Below, in pieces: positions 50,245-60,052 of a stretch of DNA of 64,000 bases. The notes beneath the pieces were generated by a model. It was given only the letters and a program-made list of their open reading frames with translations. It was not told the origin of the DNA and searched no databases. This stretch comes from Panonychus citri (Eukaryota > Arthropoda > Arachnida > Trombidiformes > Tetranychidae): contig NW_026515421.1 of assembly GCF_014898815.1 (NCBI RefSeq), forward strand, positions 1-64,000, in the 5' to 3' direction. The position numbers and the translations under genes were made by a program. How positions within the stretch are numbered: the stretch's first letter is position 1; each line of letters opens with the position of its first letter.

Positions 50245-52423
50245 TACAGGGCGATTCAGCTAATTTGTTGGTTTTCTTTTCACGATTACTCAAAAACAAC
50301 TTGACCGATAGGGTGCATGTTACGTCTATGGAAGTTTGGCTAATACTCATTTGTCATATTGCAAGGTCGGGGTCATGAAGATTATTCGTGAAAGAACGCA
50401 CTTGAAGGTCATTTGAAGAACTTTTGAAAACCAGAAATTTTTTAAGCTTGATCATGAAGTCAAAGTTATAATAAATATAATACAAAATATTGATTAATAT
50501 AATATCAATTGAACAATTTAATTCGATTTCACTTAGTTTTAATTATTTTGACAATTCACTTAATTATTTGACCGAATTTTTGGTATCAGATTTGGCTCAA
50601 TCTTCACTGATTGGGACCTAACTCACTTACCACTTAATCAGTCTAAAATACAATGTTTTATACGGAAGAGATATAAAAGTCAAGGTGACTTTTAACTATT
50701 GATGAAAACAAAGTAATAAAACGATTAACTTAATCTCTCTCTTTGACATTTTCATAACACTTCCGACTGACCAATTTGAAGCAGTACCTGCGAATGTCTA
50801 AAGGTAGCAAACTGGATTGTAAGTTCAACAGTTTTGATTGGCCTTTAACACTGATCTTATATCATCAGCTGATGGAATCCGTTTTTTATCCTTTACCATC
50901 TCCAGATATTTCCGATAAAACTTTATTTTAAAATAAGAATCAAGTCCAGGATTGTGACCATTGATTGGATTATTCGAGTCTCTTTTTAGACCCTTTGAAT
51001 GAGGGAAAAAGAAGTTAACTAATTTTGCGGAGATTTTCCCGTAAAGTTGCTGAACATTGACCATTTCCATTCCTTGAGATCGCTATCGGTTATATTTATC
51101 TTTTTTAACTTATTATCAGAACTCTTTTACCACCACAGGCCAGTAAGATGTTTTATTTTACCTCTTCTAACGGCTTTCTTTCTTGAACTTGTTGCATCTG
51201 ATTGCTAGATATGGAGGTGGTCAAATTAGCGACGTTCATGGTTTTTATATGTTCACAGTATATTACTTGGGCACCAAGACTATTGCTGCTGAACCAACCA
51301 GTGAGGGTGACGAAAAGCCCGACGTGCCTTTCTATCCGTGGCCATACCTTCGGTGTCAATAGCCACCGTAGGTTTTTCGTCTTCCAATTTTCCAATAGGT
51401 TTTATTTTTTCCAACCATTTGAAGTCCAAGTTTCCAACATTTTTCCAGAAAATGGGGGTTTCTCTCATTCCAAACAGTAAGAGCAAACTTTGCATGGTTC
51501 CCTTTTGTGATCTTTACCATAAACAAGCGGTACTATGACGAAGTTCAATGTTAATTCGTTCCTTGTGTGGCAGTTTAGCGATGTTCATTTCCTCGAACAG
51601 CTTACTTCTCATTAGGGTAGAGAACTCAAGGGCTTGTATCGCCAGTGTAATAAAATAACAAAAACAAGCTAATTAACTAAAAAGTTAATTAGCCATAAAG
51701 AAAAGATGGAAAAAATTGATAATCCAGTGGTAAGATTTATGGTGGTGATAATTATTACCACCTCATCTCTCTTTCTATTTCTCTTTTGATCAATTCTCTT
51801 TCTCTCCTTTCTCTCCCATGTATAAAAGAAACCCCGAAGAGAAAGGAGAATCATCATCATTTCCAATTCAACCCTTCCAGAGAAAAGAAAAATCTCAATG
51901 TTGAGATTTACTTCTCTCTCTCTCTCTCTTTCTGTCGCTCTCTTCTGTCCAAATACATTGTATTACACATTCACCATATATATAAACCTAATCAATTATT
52001 CCATACAAGTGTAGATCTAACCTAAAGAAGTAAATCATTTGTCACGAATGAATTGTGACGAGCCTCGAAGATTAAAACAATGAGATCCCTTTGAAGATTA
52101 GTCAAAAAAATCTAATCTTTTTATTTTGTTGGTATTTCTTATATACTACAATTGTTATCTACATATCTGTAATATCTCAAGATCTGTGACGGCAAGGATC
52201 TCTAAACTCATTTTTCAGAATTAAAAAACGTGGAGGAAAACTGTAGCACCTTCAGATGACCATGAAACGTGTTATTTTACCGATGACCTGAATGACATTG
52301 ATCTTTTGATATAACAATTGAGTATCGCTCAAACTCATACCACTCAGGTCTCGTGTCTCTCTGACTGTTAGTTGCTGAGAAAATAGCAAAAAACATCGGT
52401 AAAAATAGCTGAATAGCCCTGTA
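50245..52423. mobile_element. Unclassified DNA transposon-like element with terminal inverted repeats
   Basis: The left end ACAGGGCGATTCAGCTA (50246-50262) and the right end, read in reverse complement, ACAGGGCTATTCAGCTA (52422-52406) match at 16 of 17 positions. With one more T/A on each side, the ends are flanked by TA (50243-50244 and 52424-52425), as for TA-targeting elements. The 2.18-kb interior has several short minus-strand frames (50825-51070, 51153-51395, 51280-51495) in different phases. This suggests a decayed coding region. I do not recognise the encoded protein, and the superfamily is undetermined. Confidence 0.55.
50825..51495 (-). pseudogene. Fragmented unrecognised ORFs inside the inverted-repeat element
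   Basis: Reading leftward, successive frames include one ending TVAIDTEGMATDRKARRAF, an overlapping frame with LFVTLTGWFSSNSLGAQ, and a frame at 51070-50825 containing GKISAKLVNFFFPHSKGLKR. Composition is protein-like rather than simple-repeat, and GC content is higher than in flanking DNA. The phase changes over short distances imply frameshifts or small introns. No transposase motif could be assigned. Confidence 0.3.
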
Positions 52424-52908
52424 TAATCTTAATAATTAAAGGGTAATTAGTATTCGTTGGGGAATTTTAATTAGTTAATCTAGGTGATTAGCTTTATCTT
52501 TCGTTTATTGGATTAGTCTAGAGGCGAATCTAATGTCAATCTAATGATAAACTCGTTATATTTTTTTTCCTATTATTTTATTACATGTGCCTCGGGTGAA
52601 GGATAACCGTCTCGGTTATGTAAGCTTATAACGGTAGGTGTTGTTATAATCATTACATCATTAAACAAGTTCGATCACAGTCAACCCGTTCGACCATTAA
52701 ATCATCTATTTCTATTCACTATTGAATTTTTGAATTTTCGATAACACGAATAATTAAATTAATCGGGGTTTGAATGCATTTTTCAATTACAAACGATTCG
52801 TTTTCAACAGAGCTATCCAGAGTTATATAGTCCGAATTATTTGGTTTGATTGATTTGATTAATTGGATCAATCATCATATTCTGTTCATTACTATTGAAA
52901 TCAAAATA
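52424..52908. other. Spacer between the two transposon-like elements
   Basis: AT-rich DNA without a supported gene. Confidence 0.5.
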
Positions 52909-54446
52909 CAGTCAAGTACCTAAAATTGTCCGTACCCAAAATTGTCCAATCGATCATAGCTCCATCTAGTAGAATTAGAAATAAGCTCAATCGTCGAATT
53001 TAATTCAGTTCATTTTTCTTTAAATGTAAACAAAATGATTCAAAGACAGTTAACAATTAGTGAAAAAATTAATCTTCTCAATGATTATAGTGAATTTGGA
53101 TTGAATTATGTGAAAAATAAATATAAGGTATCAGTCAAAACAATTAAACGATATAAAAATAACGAGGAAAATATAAGAAAATCATCAAAAAATAAAACTA
53201 AGTTCAAACAGTAAGTTAATCATTGGCAATTAATCAACAACAAATTCTAATAATTTTTTTTATTGATAGTGTTGGAGTTGAAAAGAAAGTTAAAGATCAT
53301 GATGATGAGCTAATTAAGATACTAAAAGAATATCGAGATGAAGGTTTTCCCATAGGTGGCTGGTTAATTAAGAAAGAAGGGAAATTAATTGGTGATAATC
53401 AAGGTAGATTCGAGTTACAGTGTAGCAATATGTGGTTACGTAAATTTTGCTTGAGAAAAATTTAAAGTTTGGTAATCCTTCTGGTGAATCAAATGATGTT
53501 GATACAAATACTGTTGATCAATATCGAGTTAATATTCAACCATTAATGAGACTTTATTGTGATGATCAAATTTTTAATGTTGATGAAACATCACTGTTTT
53601 ATAAATTGTTACCATCTAAATCATATTTCTTCTCGAAAACAGAGCATTTTGGAGGTAAATTAAGTAAAGAAAGAGTAACATTGATGTTGTGTTGTTCTAG
53701 ATCAGGTAACAAGAATTACCTGTAATTGTTGGTAACTCTAAAATCCTCGTTGGTTAAGAGATAATGATTTAAACAATTACGAATTTGATTATGATTCATC
53801 TTCATCAGCTTGGGTAACATCACAATTATTTCAACGATGGTTGAATAAATTACATGATAATTTAGAAGAAAAAAATTTAAATATTTTATTAATTCTTGAT
53901 AACTTCAATGGTCATCATGTTAATCAGTCTGATTATCCAAGAATTAAATTTGAATTTTTGCCACCCAATACAACTAGTCACCTCCAACCCCTTGATTGTT
54001 GTATCATAAAATCATTTAAATCAAAATTTGCTTCTAATTTAATCAATCACGTTTATGAGTTCAAAGGCGGGAAAAAAATTGATCAAATTAAAAAAGGAAT
54101 TAAATTAAATGTAGCAATCAAATGGGTATGTAAGTCCTGGTATGAAGTTCAAAATGAGACGATTGTTAACTGTTGGAGAAAATCAGGTTTGATTCAAGTG
54201 AATCAAGATGAAGCTTATTGTTGAAAATATTGACCAAATTGTAACTAATTATAATTTAAGTATTTATATTCTGATTTGCCAACTCATGTTGAATTTTACA
54301 ACAATTAAGTATAAATGATTCTCTGTTTTCTACCTTTGATGAATAAATTAAGTTTTCGAAAAAATATTTGATCGATTTTACTAATTTCAATATTCCGCTC
54401 TACAAATTCATTGTACAAAAGTGGACAATTTAGGTACTTATGACTA
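52909..54446 (+). mobile_element. Pogo/Tigger-like DNA transposon (decayed)
   Basis: The left end CAGTCAAGTACCTAAAATTG and the right end (reverse complement GTCATAAGTACCTAAATTG) form diverged terminal inverted repeats that continue into TCC. TA lies immediately left (52907-52908) and at or next to the right end, as expected for Tc1/mariner-superfamily insertion. The last two bases on the right are ambiguous. Length is about 1.54 kb. The interior holds a frameshifted pogo-type transposase (53035-54224), so the copy is not autonomous. Confidence 0.85.
53035..54224 (+). pseudogene. Pogo/Tigger-family transposase pseudogene
   Basis: It begins MIQRQLTISEKINLLNDYSE, a CENP-B/pogo-type N-terminal helix-turn-helix. 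An apparent 59-bp intron follows (53211-53269, GTAAGT ... GATAG), then a second HTH_CENPB-like region (DELIKILKEYRDEGFPIGGW). The DDE core is clear: IFNVDETSLFYK (first Asp), LLILDNFNGHH (second Asp) and LPPNTTSHLQPLDCCIIKSF (the Tigger hallmark with the third Asp). The frame changes at about 53447, 53719 and 53741, so no complete protein can be made. Family knowledge: cut-and-paste transposase acting at TA sites. The catalytic Asp residues survive in separate frames, suggesting fairly recent decay. Confidence 0.88.
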
Positions 54447-55280
54447 GCTGAATAAACAATTGTTATTATCTACGGTCGTTTGATTGAGCAACATATTTTC
54501 GTCCACGTTAATACTCGTATTTTATCATCAACTTGATCATTTTCATTATCAACAATTTTTACATTTACTTTTCTATCCACCATCATCATAATGCCAATAT
54601 TCAATACTTTGACTGAGGCAATGATTGATAATTAGAATCTGATCATTATGAGTACATATATTTAAACTGGAATGTTATCAAAGGATTAAAAGAAGGAGGA
54701 TGAACTCTACTTTCCATCCTACGGGTGTTCTTTATCGTTGTGATGACCAATTTCACCCAGAAGTTTTTCTTGATTTTTATCAACAAATTGATCTCATCAA
54801 ATCGAAATTATTATTCTATCACTTTCCTATTGTTACAAATGCAATGACGAATTTTCTGTCGATATGGATTCAAAGATGAATTAACGATCCATCCTTTTTT
54901 TTCTCTTTTCACCTCTCAACACTATAATTTCTCTCTTTTTTGTGATTCTATTTATTAAATTTTCTATCATCGTTCTCATAATTGTCACTATTAGTGACTC
55001 ACTAATCAACTAATCATAAAAAATTTAAAAGTACATAATACATATAATTTCATCTTCCAATTGCAAAGGTATCACGTTTAATTGGATGATAAAAGGGAAA
55101 GGGATGTTTTTATTATTGTAAGAATAGAAATCATTTTGTCAGCATAGATAAGTACATTTAATTGCATATCTTTTTACAGTTATTCAAGTCTAATCCAACA
55201 ATTACTAAATTAATATCCATATAATTATCTCCTATTGATTCAGCAGGTATTATTTTCAATCGCATCTCTTTTGGTACCAC
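54447..55280. other. Spacer upstream of the secreted-protein array
   Basis: AT-rich non-coding DNA. No ORF or RNA gene was recognised. Confidence 0.5.
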
Positions 55281-55287
55281 TATAAAA
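55281..55287 (+). promoter_or_regulatory. TATA box of secreted-protein gene 1
   Basis: TATAAAA lies 126 bp upstream of the ATG. This is consistent with a transcription start about 30 bp further on and a 5' UTR of roughly 95 nt. Confidence 0.55.
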
Positions 55288-55406
55288 TGAAAATTTATCA
55301 CTAATTGGTCACACTGATAATCTTTAAGTTGATTGTGTAACTTATCAAAGAAATTGATACAACTCAGTAATTCTCACTCTCGTCTACATTATCTTAATTT
55401 CTAACG

Positions 55407-56051
55407 ATGGATTTTCTTATTTTAATTTGTTCATTGTTCACCTTAATCGTCACAATTAACGCTGGTCCAACTGACGATCACCCCCACATGCAAAATTTGT
55501 CAGGTCTTTGTAGTGACCTCAAAGAATCAATAACCGAAGGAAGTTTTGTCGCTCGTAAAAAGATTCTGGATGAATGTGCTGTGAGTAAATTACAAATCTC
55601 TCTATCAATTCTAATTCAATTTCTAATTATCGTTACCAAATTAAGGCTAAATCATTTACGACTGAACAAAGTAAGGCCATGGAAAAATGTCGAGCCAAAT
55701 TACCCTTGGAAACTCCAACTGATGTGGAAAAAGTTTGTTCCGATATGAAAACATACGAACCTAAATTCCAAGAGGTAATTAGTCTGAGTTCTAAGTATTC
55801 GAACCAATAATCGAACAAAAAATTCATTTTCTCTCTCTCCTTGCAAAATCCATAATCAACGAGCTAATTGATTAATTTCTCGATTTCAGCTTCGAACATG
55901 CTTTAAATCTAATGGTCCAGGTCCATCTTCAAAGAAAACATTCAAGGTAAAATTGACAACAATTAAGATGTAGTAAATATTCAATTTGATGATAATTAAT
56001 CTCTATTTTATTCTTTAGGATTGCCTAATCAAAGCTCTTGGAAAAATTTAA
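55407..56051 (+). CDS. Small secreted cysteine-rich protein, array gene 1
   Basis: Four exons, 55407-55580, 55646-55774, 55890-55946 and 56019-56051, all joined in phase 0 with GT-AG introns of 65, 115 and 72 bp, give 130 residues. The N-terminus MDFLILICSLFTLIVTINAG is a signal peptide, probably cut after NAG or nearby. Mature cysteines lie in SGLCSDL, LDECA, MEKCRAK, EKVCSDM, LRTCFK and DCLIK. Genes 2 and 3 downstream share the exon lengths, phases and cysteine positions. This copy is the most diverged at the C-terminus: it has DC where the others have CC, and ends early (10 codons in the last exon). I do not recognise the family. It is inferred to be extracellular. AATAAA at 56176 is a plausible poly(A) signal. 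Confidence 0.8.
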
Positions 56052-56175
56052 ATACCTCAGGGTGATATTGAATATGGACTGAAAACTTTTTATAACGAAT
56101 ACCAATTTAATTACTTTCACGTTGCTTTTGATTAATTTGGGATAATGAATATTGTTGATACTAATTGTATAATCA

Positions 56176-56181
56176 AATAAA
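56176..56181 (+). terminator. Putative polyadenylation signal of secreted-protein gene 1
   Basis: AATAAA 125 bp after the stop. The other two array genes have one at about the same distance (98 and 106 bp). Confidence 0.45.
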
Positions 56182-56434
56182 TTAAAATCTTTCAAACGAT
56201 AACCTTTTGTCCACTTTTACAATCGGCGACAATCAATCATTAACATTAATGACATTTCCATACTTTTATCAACCATTAGTTACACTTTTCAACAATTAAA
56301 TGAATTAAAATCCTCCCTTTTTTAGTAACTAAATCAAATTAATAACGAATCACAATCAGTGACAATCAACAGTTTTAATAAACCAACTCTCTAGTTACAT
56401 TCAAGCAATAATCTTGAACTAAAATCCATCAGCA

Positions 56435-57064
56435 ATGGGGAAAAAAGCCTTGCTAATTGTTACACTCTACTCATTGTTAATTTTAATTGTTTCACAAGAA
56501 ATTAACATTAAAAGCTTATTCATCGGTACTTGTGATCATATTTTGGAAGCAATTAAATCAGGAAAATACTCTGAAAACCAGAAAATAGTAAATGATTGTC
56601 TGGTAAGTTAACTAATTAATTTCTGATAGTCGAGTCAATTATAATATCATTTCTCATTTAATTATTACAGAAGGAACCAAAATGTAAACAATTTGCTGAT
56701 CCGGTTGATAAATGTTATGAAATTTTACCAATGAGAACACCAGAGGAAATCAATTCAACTTGTTCAAATATTGATGGTAACTTAATTGCTTTTGGACAGG
56801 TAAATTAAATTACCAATTTTTTACCCATTACAATCAATTGAATAAATTTTGCATCCCTTTAATTGTCAGGTAAAAAGTTGTATGGAAAATTTAACTTCAA
56901 CCATGGATCTAAATAGTTTCCAGGTAATTGTAAAATCTTCTTAAAAAACAATTCTAATTGTTTCATCCAATTGTAATTGTAAGTAAAATCTAATTTTTCA
57001 ATTGTTATATTAGAAATGCTGTGAAAACTATTTGACTCGGACAAAGGTTAATCAAACAGTCTGA
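56435..57064 (+). CDS. Small secreted cysteine-rich protein, array gene 2
   Basis: Exons 56435-56602, 56671-56799, 56870-56923 and 57014-57064, all phase 0 with introns of 68, 70 and 90 bp, encode 133 residues. The signal peptide is MGKKALLIVTLYSLLILIVS with cleavage before or near QEI. The core pattern is IGTCDHILEAIKSGKY...VNDC in exon 1 and DKCYEILPMRTPEEINSTCSNIDG in exon 2. VKSC follows in exon 3 and KCCENY in exon 4. An additional Cys (KEPKCKQ) opens exon 2, giving eight cysteines in the mature part. The asparagines in NSTC, NLTS and NQTV sit in N-glycosylation sequons, which are absent from gene 3. Exon 2 is exactly 129 bp in all three genes. No TATA box is obvious. The function is unknown. 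Confidence 0.82.
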
Positions 57065-57161
57065 TTCACTAATTAGTATTATTCAACCACTGGAACAATC
57101 AACTGGATTATGATTAATTCACGAATTATTATTGTATCAATAATCACCTTAATTTTAACTA

Positions 57162-57167
57162 AATAAA
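57162..57167 (+). terminator. Putative polyadenylation signal of secreted-protein gene 2
   Basis: AATAAA 98 bp after the stop. Supported by position only. Confidence 0.45.
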
Positions 57168-57876
57168 TGACCAATCAATTGCACAATTTAAACTTTTTGT
57201 TAAATTTATTTATTGTTTTTGAATGAATGATCTATTAAAAGGTAATATAACTATCAAAATTAATTGTTTACAATTTAATGTAGTTGTTATTCAAATACAC
57301 TTTGTAGATATCGTTGATGATTATTTCTAAATGTATGGTTAATTTAAATTACAATTAAAATTACCATCACAATAGTATAGCAATCGAGAAATTGTGTCAA
57401 CAATTAGCTGATCACAATTAGTCAAACTGATGTGACAAAAAAATGCTACGGTTAATAAAAAATTAATAAACTTTACAATTAATCATATCAATTAGCTGAT
57501 TGTTGTTTATTTTCAGTGTGAATTGTAACCATTATGATAATGATGAACAATTTAATTTAATTTCTATTAATAGTTAATCAAATTCATGGTTAAAAGTGAA
57601 ACTCACAAAGCAATTATGATTATCTCAATTGACAACTTGACAATTTGATTAAATTACAATTATCATCTGTACACATTTATAATTGGGTTGAATTAAATTC
57701 AACATTAATTGAATATAATATAATCATAAATTGTAAACTTTAATTTGATTAGTTACAACCTTTCAAAAAAGTTTTATATTTAATCAGATTGATTTGATTG
57801 TCACCATAAACAATTAGAAACAAATAAAGGTAATCACATAAAGATAATTAATTATATTTTAATTGTAATCCTTTGA
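57168..57876. other. Spacer between array genes 2 and 3
   Basis: Very AT-rich, with many AATTGTAATT-type words. No gene is seen. Confidence 0.5.
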
Positions 57877-57884
57877 TATAAAAA
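57877..57884 (+). promoter_or_regulatory. TATA box of secreted-protein gene 3
   Basis: TATAAAAA lies 120 bp before the chosen ATG. A start site about 25-30 bp downstream would fall at or after the in-frame ATG at 57904. That argues for translation starting at 57997. Confidence 0.6.
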
Positions 57885-57996
57885 GAGACTCAACTTAATT
57901 TTCATGAGTAAATTGTTAGCCGATCAACATAGATCAAGTCTCAAGTCTAAATCAAGTTACAATTTTGTTTATCGTACCAATCAACTAATCAACAAG

Positions 57997-58586
57997 ATGA
58001 TTAAAAAAGTTTTATCTATTTTCCTATTGTTAACTATCATCTCAACAATTAAAGCTGAACCGACTCCCAAAAATGTATTAACATTTAGATGTCAAAAAAT
58101 GTTGGAAGGAATAAAAAATGGCTCATTTGAAAAGGCCCAAAAGGAGCTAGAAGATTGTAGAGTAAGTAGATTTAAACAATTTAACCGAATTAGTGGTGAT
58201 TAACTAATTGCTCGTCGATTGTCAGGAACAAGCCGTACCTAAGGACATCTTTGCTGCGGTCAATAAATGTGACGAGCAATTGCCCATGAAAACTGCCGAT
58301 CAAGTGACCAAAATTTGTGCTGATATTGACGGAAATGTCGCAAAATTTGAAGAGGTAAAGTTGATTGTTGCCTAGTGATTTTCTTATTGATTGATTAATT
58401 TTCTCATCAATTGTTCTTAGGTTAAGAAGTGTACTGATCAAGCTCTTGGAAAGGAGAACATGGGAAAATTTAGGGTGAGTTAATTGTTTAGAATTAACTA
58501 ATTCAGCTAATCGAATGATTTAATTGTTACTTTAATAGGAGTGTTGTAAGAAAATGGCTGGAGGAGATCCAAAGCCTCCGCAATAA
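57997..58586 (+). CDS. Small secreted cysteine-rich protein, array gene 3
   Basis: Exons 57997-58161, 58226-58354, 58421-58474 and 58539-58586, all phase 0 with introns of 64, 66 and 64 bp, encode 131 residues. The signal peptide is MIKKVLSIFLLLTIISTIKA, probably cut before EPTP. The core is FRCQKMLEGIKNGSFEKAQKELEDC, NKCDEQLPMKTADQVTKICADIDG, VKKCTDQ and ECCKKM, aligned with genes 1 and 2. An in-frame ATG at 57904 would add 31 non-hydrophobic residues before the signal sequence. It lies only about 20 bp after the TATA box, so it is rejected. The protein is Lys/Glu-rich and likely soluble. The family is unrecognised. The gene is convergent with the alcohol dehydrogenase gene. Confidence 0.83.
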
Positions 58587-58691
58587 ACTGGGCTTATGAT
58601 TGAACTTCAATTGTGATTAACGATCAATACCTTTGGTTTTCATTTAATTTTGAATTTGATTTCTGCTTTTCTTTCAATGAATTTAATTGCT

Positions 58692-58697
58692 AATAAA
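58692..58697 (+). terminator. Putative polyadenylation signal of secreted-protein gene 3
   Basis: AATAAA 106 bp after the stop, before the convergent dehydrogenase gene. Confidence 0.45.
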
Positions 58698-58793
58698 ACT
58701 TGTCATGATAATTACATTTCTTCAAGATCTACCAGTTATTTGACTAATACGTTCGGGGTTGATTGGAATGACTGAAGTTGTGGTGAAATAGTT

Positions 58794-60052
58794 TTATGTA
58801 GAATAGTTTTCGTCCAGAACGATTATGGTTCTTAGGACCTTCGAAGCACTCAGATCGTCAAATGCTTCTTTAATCTCCTCTAAGGGTCGGTTGGATGTGA
58901 TGAATTTATTTAGATCAATTTTATCAGTACGAACTAAGTCTATTAGACCAGGATGTCTTCGTGTCTGTAGTTACCATAAAGTCCGCCAGTGATTGTTATA
59001 CCACAGAAAACATCGGCTGCAGAGATTGGAAATGTAGCCCCTGGAACAGGTAATCCAACCAATGCTGCTCTCGATGTGACCTTAGGTACTAAAGATTCGA
59101 CGGCTTCTTTCATCGCAATTGTAGCACCGACACAACAAACAGTATGATCAACACCATTTCCACTTGTAAGATCCTTAACCGCATCAACACTTGTCTTACC
59201 AGATTCGAGTTCGTTTGGGTTAACAAAATGAGTGAAACCAAATTTTTTTGCGATTGGAAATTTATCTGAATTAAGATCGATTCCAATTATCATTGATGCC
59301 TCACAATGATCTGCACCAAGACCAGCAGCTAATCCAAGTGTTCCTAATCCCCATATTGCAACACTTGACCCTTTGGTAACTCGAGAAATGTTTACCGCTG
59401 ATCCATATCCGGTTGGTATTCCACATGCTATCAGACAAATTTTCCTAAGATCAACATCTTCTTGGTCAATCTTGACCACTCGATCTGCTTCAACTAAAGT
59501 ATATTCTAGATTTCAATGACAAGAATTAGTAAACATGTTGATTAAGTGTATTTCGAGAATTTTTATCCTCAAATTGATATTCGATAAGATTTTTTTACCT
59601 GAGAAAGTACTTGCACCAAACAAACGATAACATGGTTCACCTTTAACTGTGAATGGGATCTCACTTGTTTCGATGTTTATTTGAGCATTCAACATGCTGG
59701 TTCCACAATAATTAGCTATTCCTTTATCACAATCTGAACATTTTTCGCATTTACCGAAAAACATTACAAGCACTTTATCTCCAATCGTAACATTAGTCAC
59801 ATTGTCACCAATCGATTCAACTATTCCAGCTCCTTCGTGACCAGGAACATAAGGAAACATTGATTCACCCAAAGCCATTCCCGATTCTGAATAATCAATT
59901 AAATCAGAATGACAAACACCACTGGCGATTATTTTAACTCGAACCTCGGATCTACTTGGAGGTCGCACTGTTATCGTTTCAACAGTCAACGGTCCTTTAG
60001 GAGCCCATAAAACAGCAGCTCGACAATCTATTGATTCACCAACAGTCGACAT
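58794..60052 (-). CDS. Zinc-dependent (MDR) alcohol dehydrogenase, frameshifted near the 3' end
   Basis: Exon 1 is 60052-59599 and exon 2 starts at 59505, with a 93-bp phase-1 intron (TTCTCAG|GTAAAA ... AATCTAG). Catalytic zinc ligands are present: C47 (GVCHSD), H72 (GHEGAG) and C179 (ACGIPTGYG). So are four structural-zinc cysteines, C102, C105, C108 and C116. The Rossmann motif GLGTLG (about 204-209) and Asp about 228 (IIGIDLN) indicate NAD. Family role: NAD(H)-dependent alcohol/aldehyde oxidoreduction in the cytosol. The uninterrupted frame stops at 58943 after YRHEDILV. A one-base shift at about 58945-58955 opens a frame to 58794 with GLIDLVRTDKIDLNKFITSN and PLEEIKEAF, the normal MDR C-terminus. 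So this is a recent frameshift, a polymorphism or a base-call error. GGLYG plus this tail recall bacterial NDMA-dependent-type ADHs as much as animal class III ADH. Confidence 0.85.

Noticed and set aside
57904..57996. Upstream in-frame ATG for array gene 3
   Set aside because: It would bury the signal peptide and lies at or before the expected transcription start relative to the TATA box at 57877.
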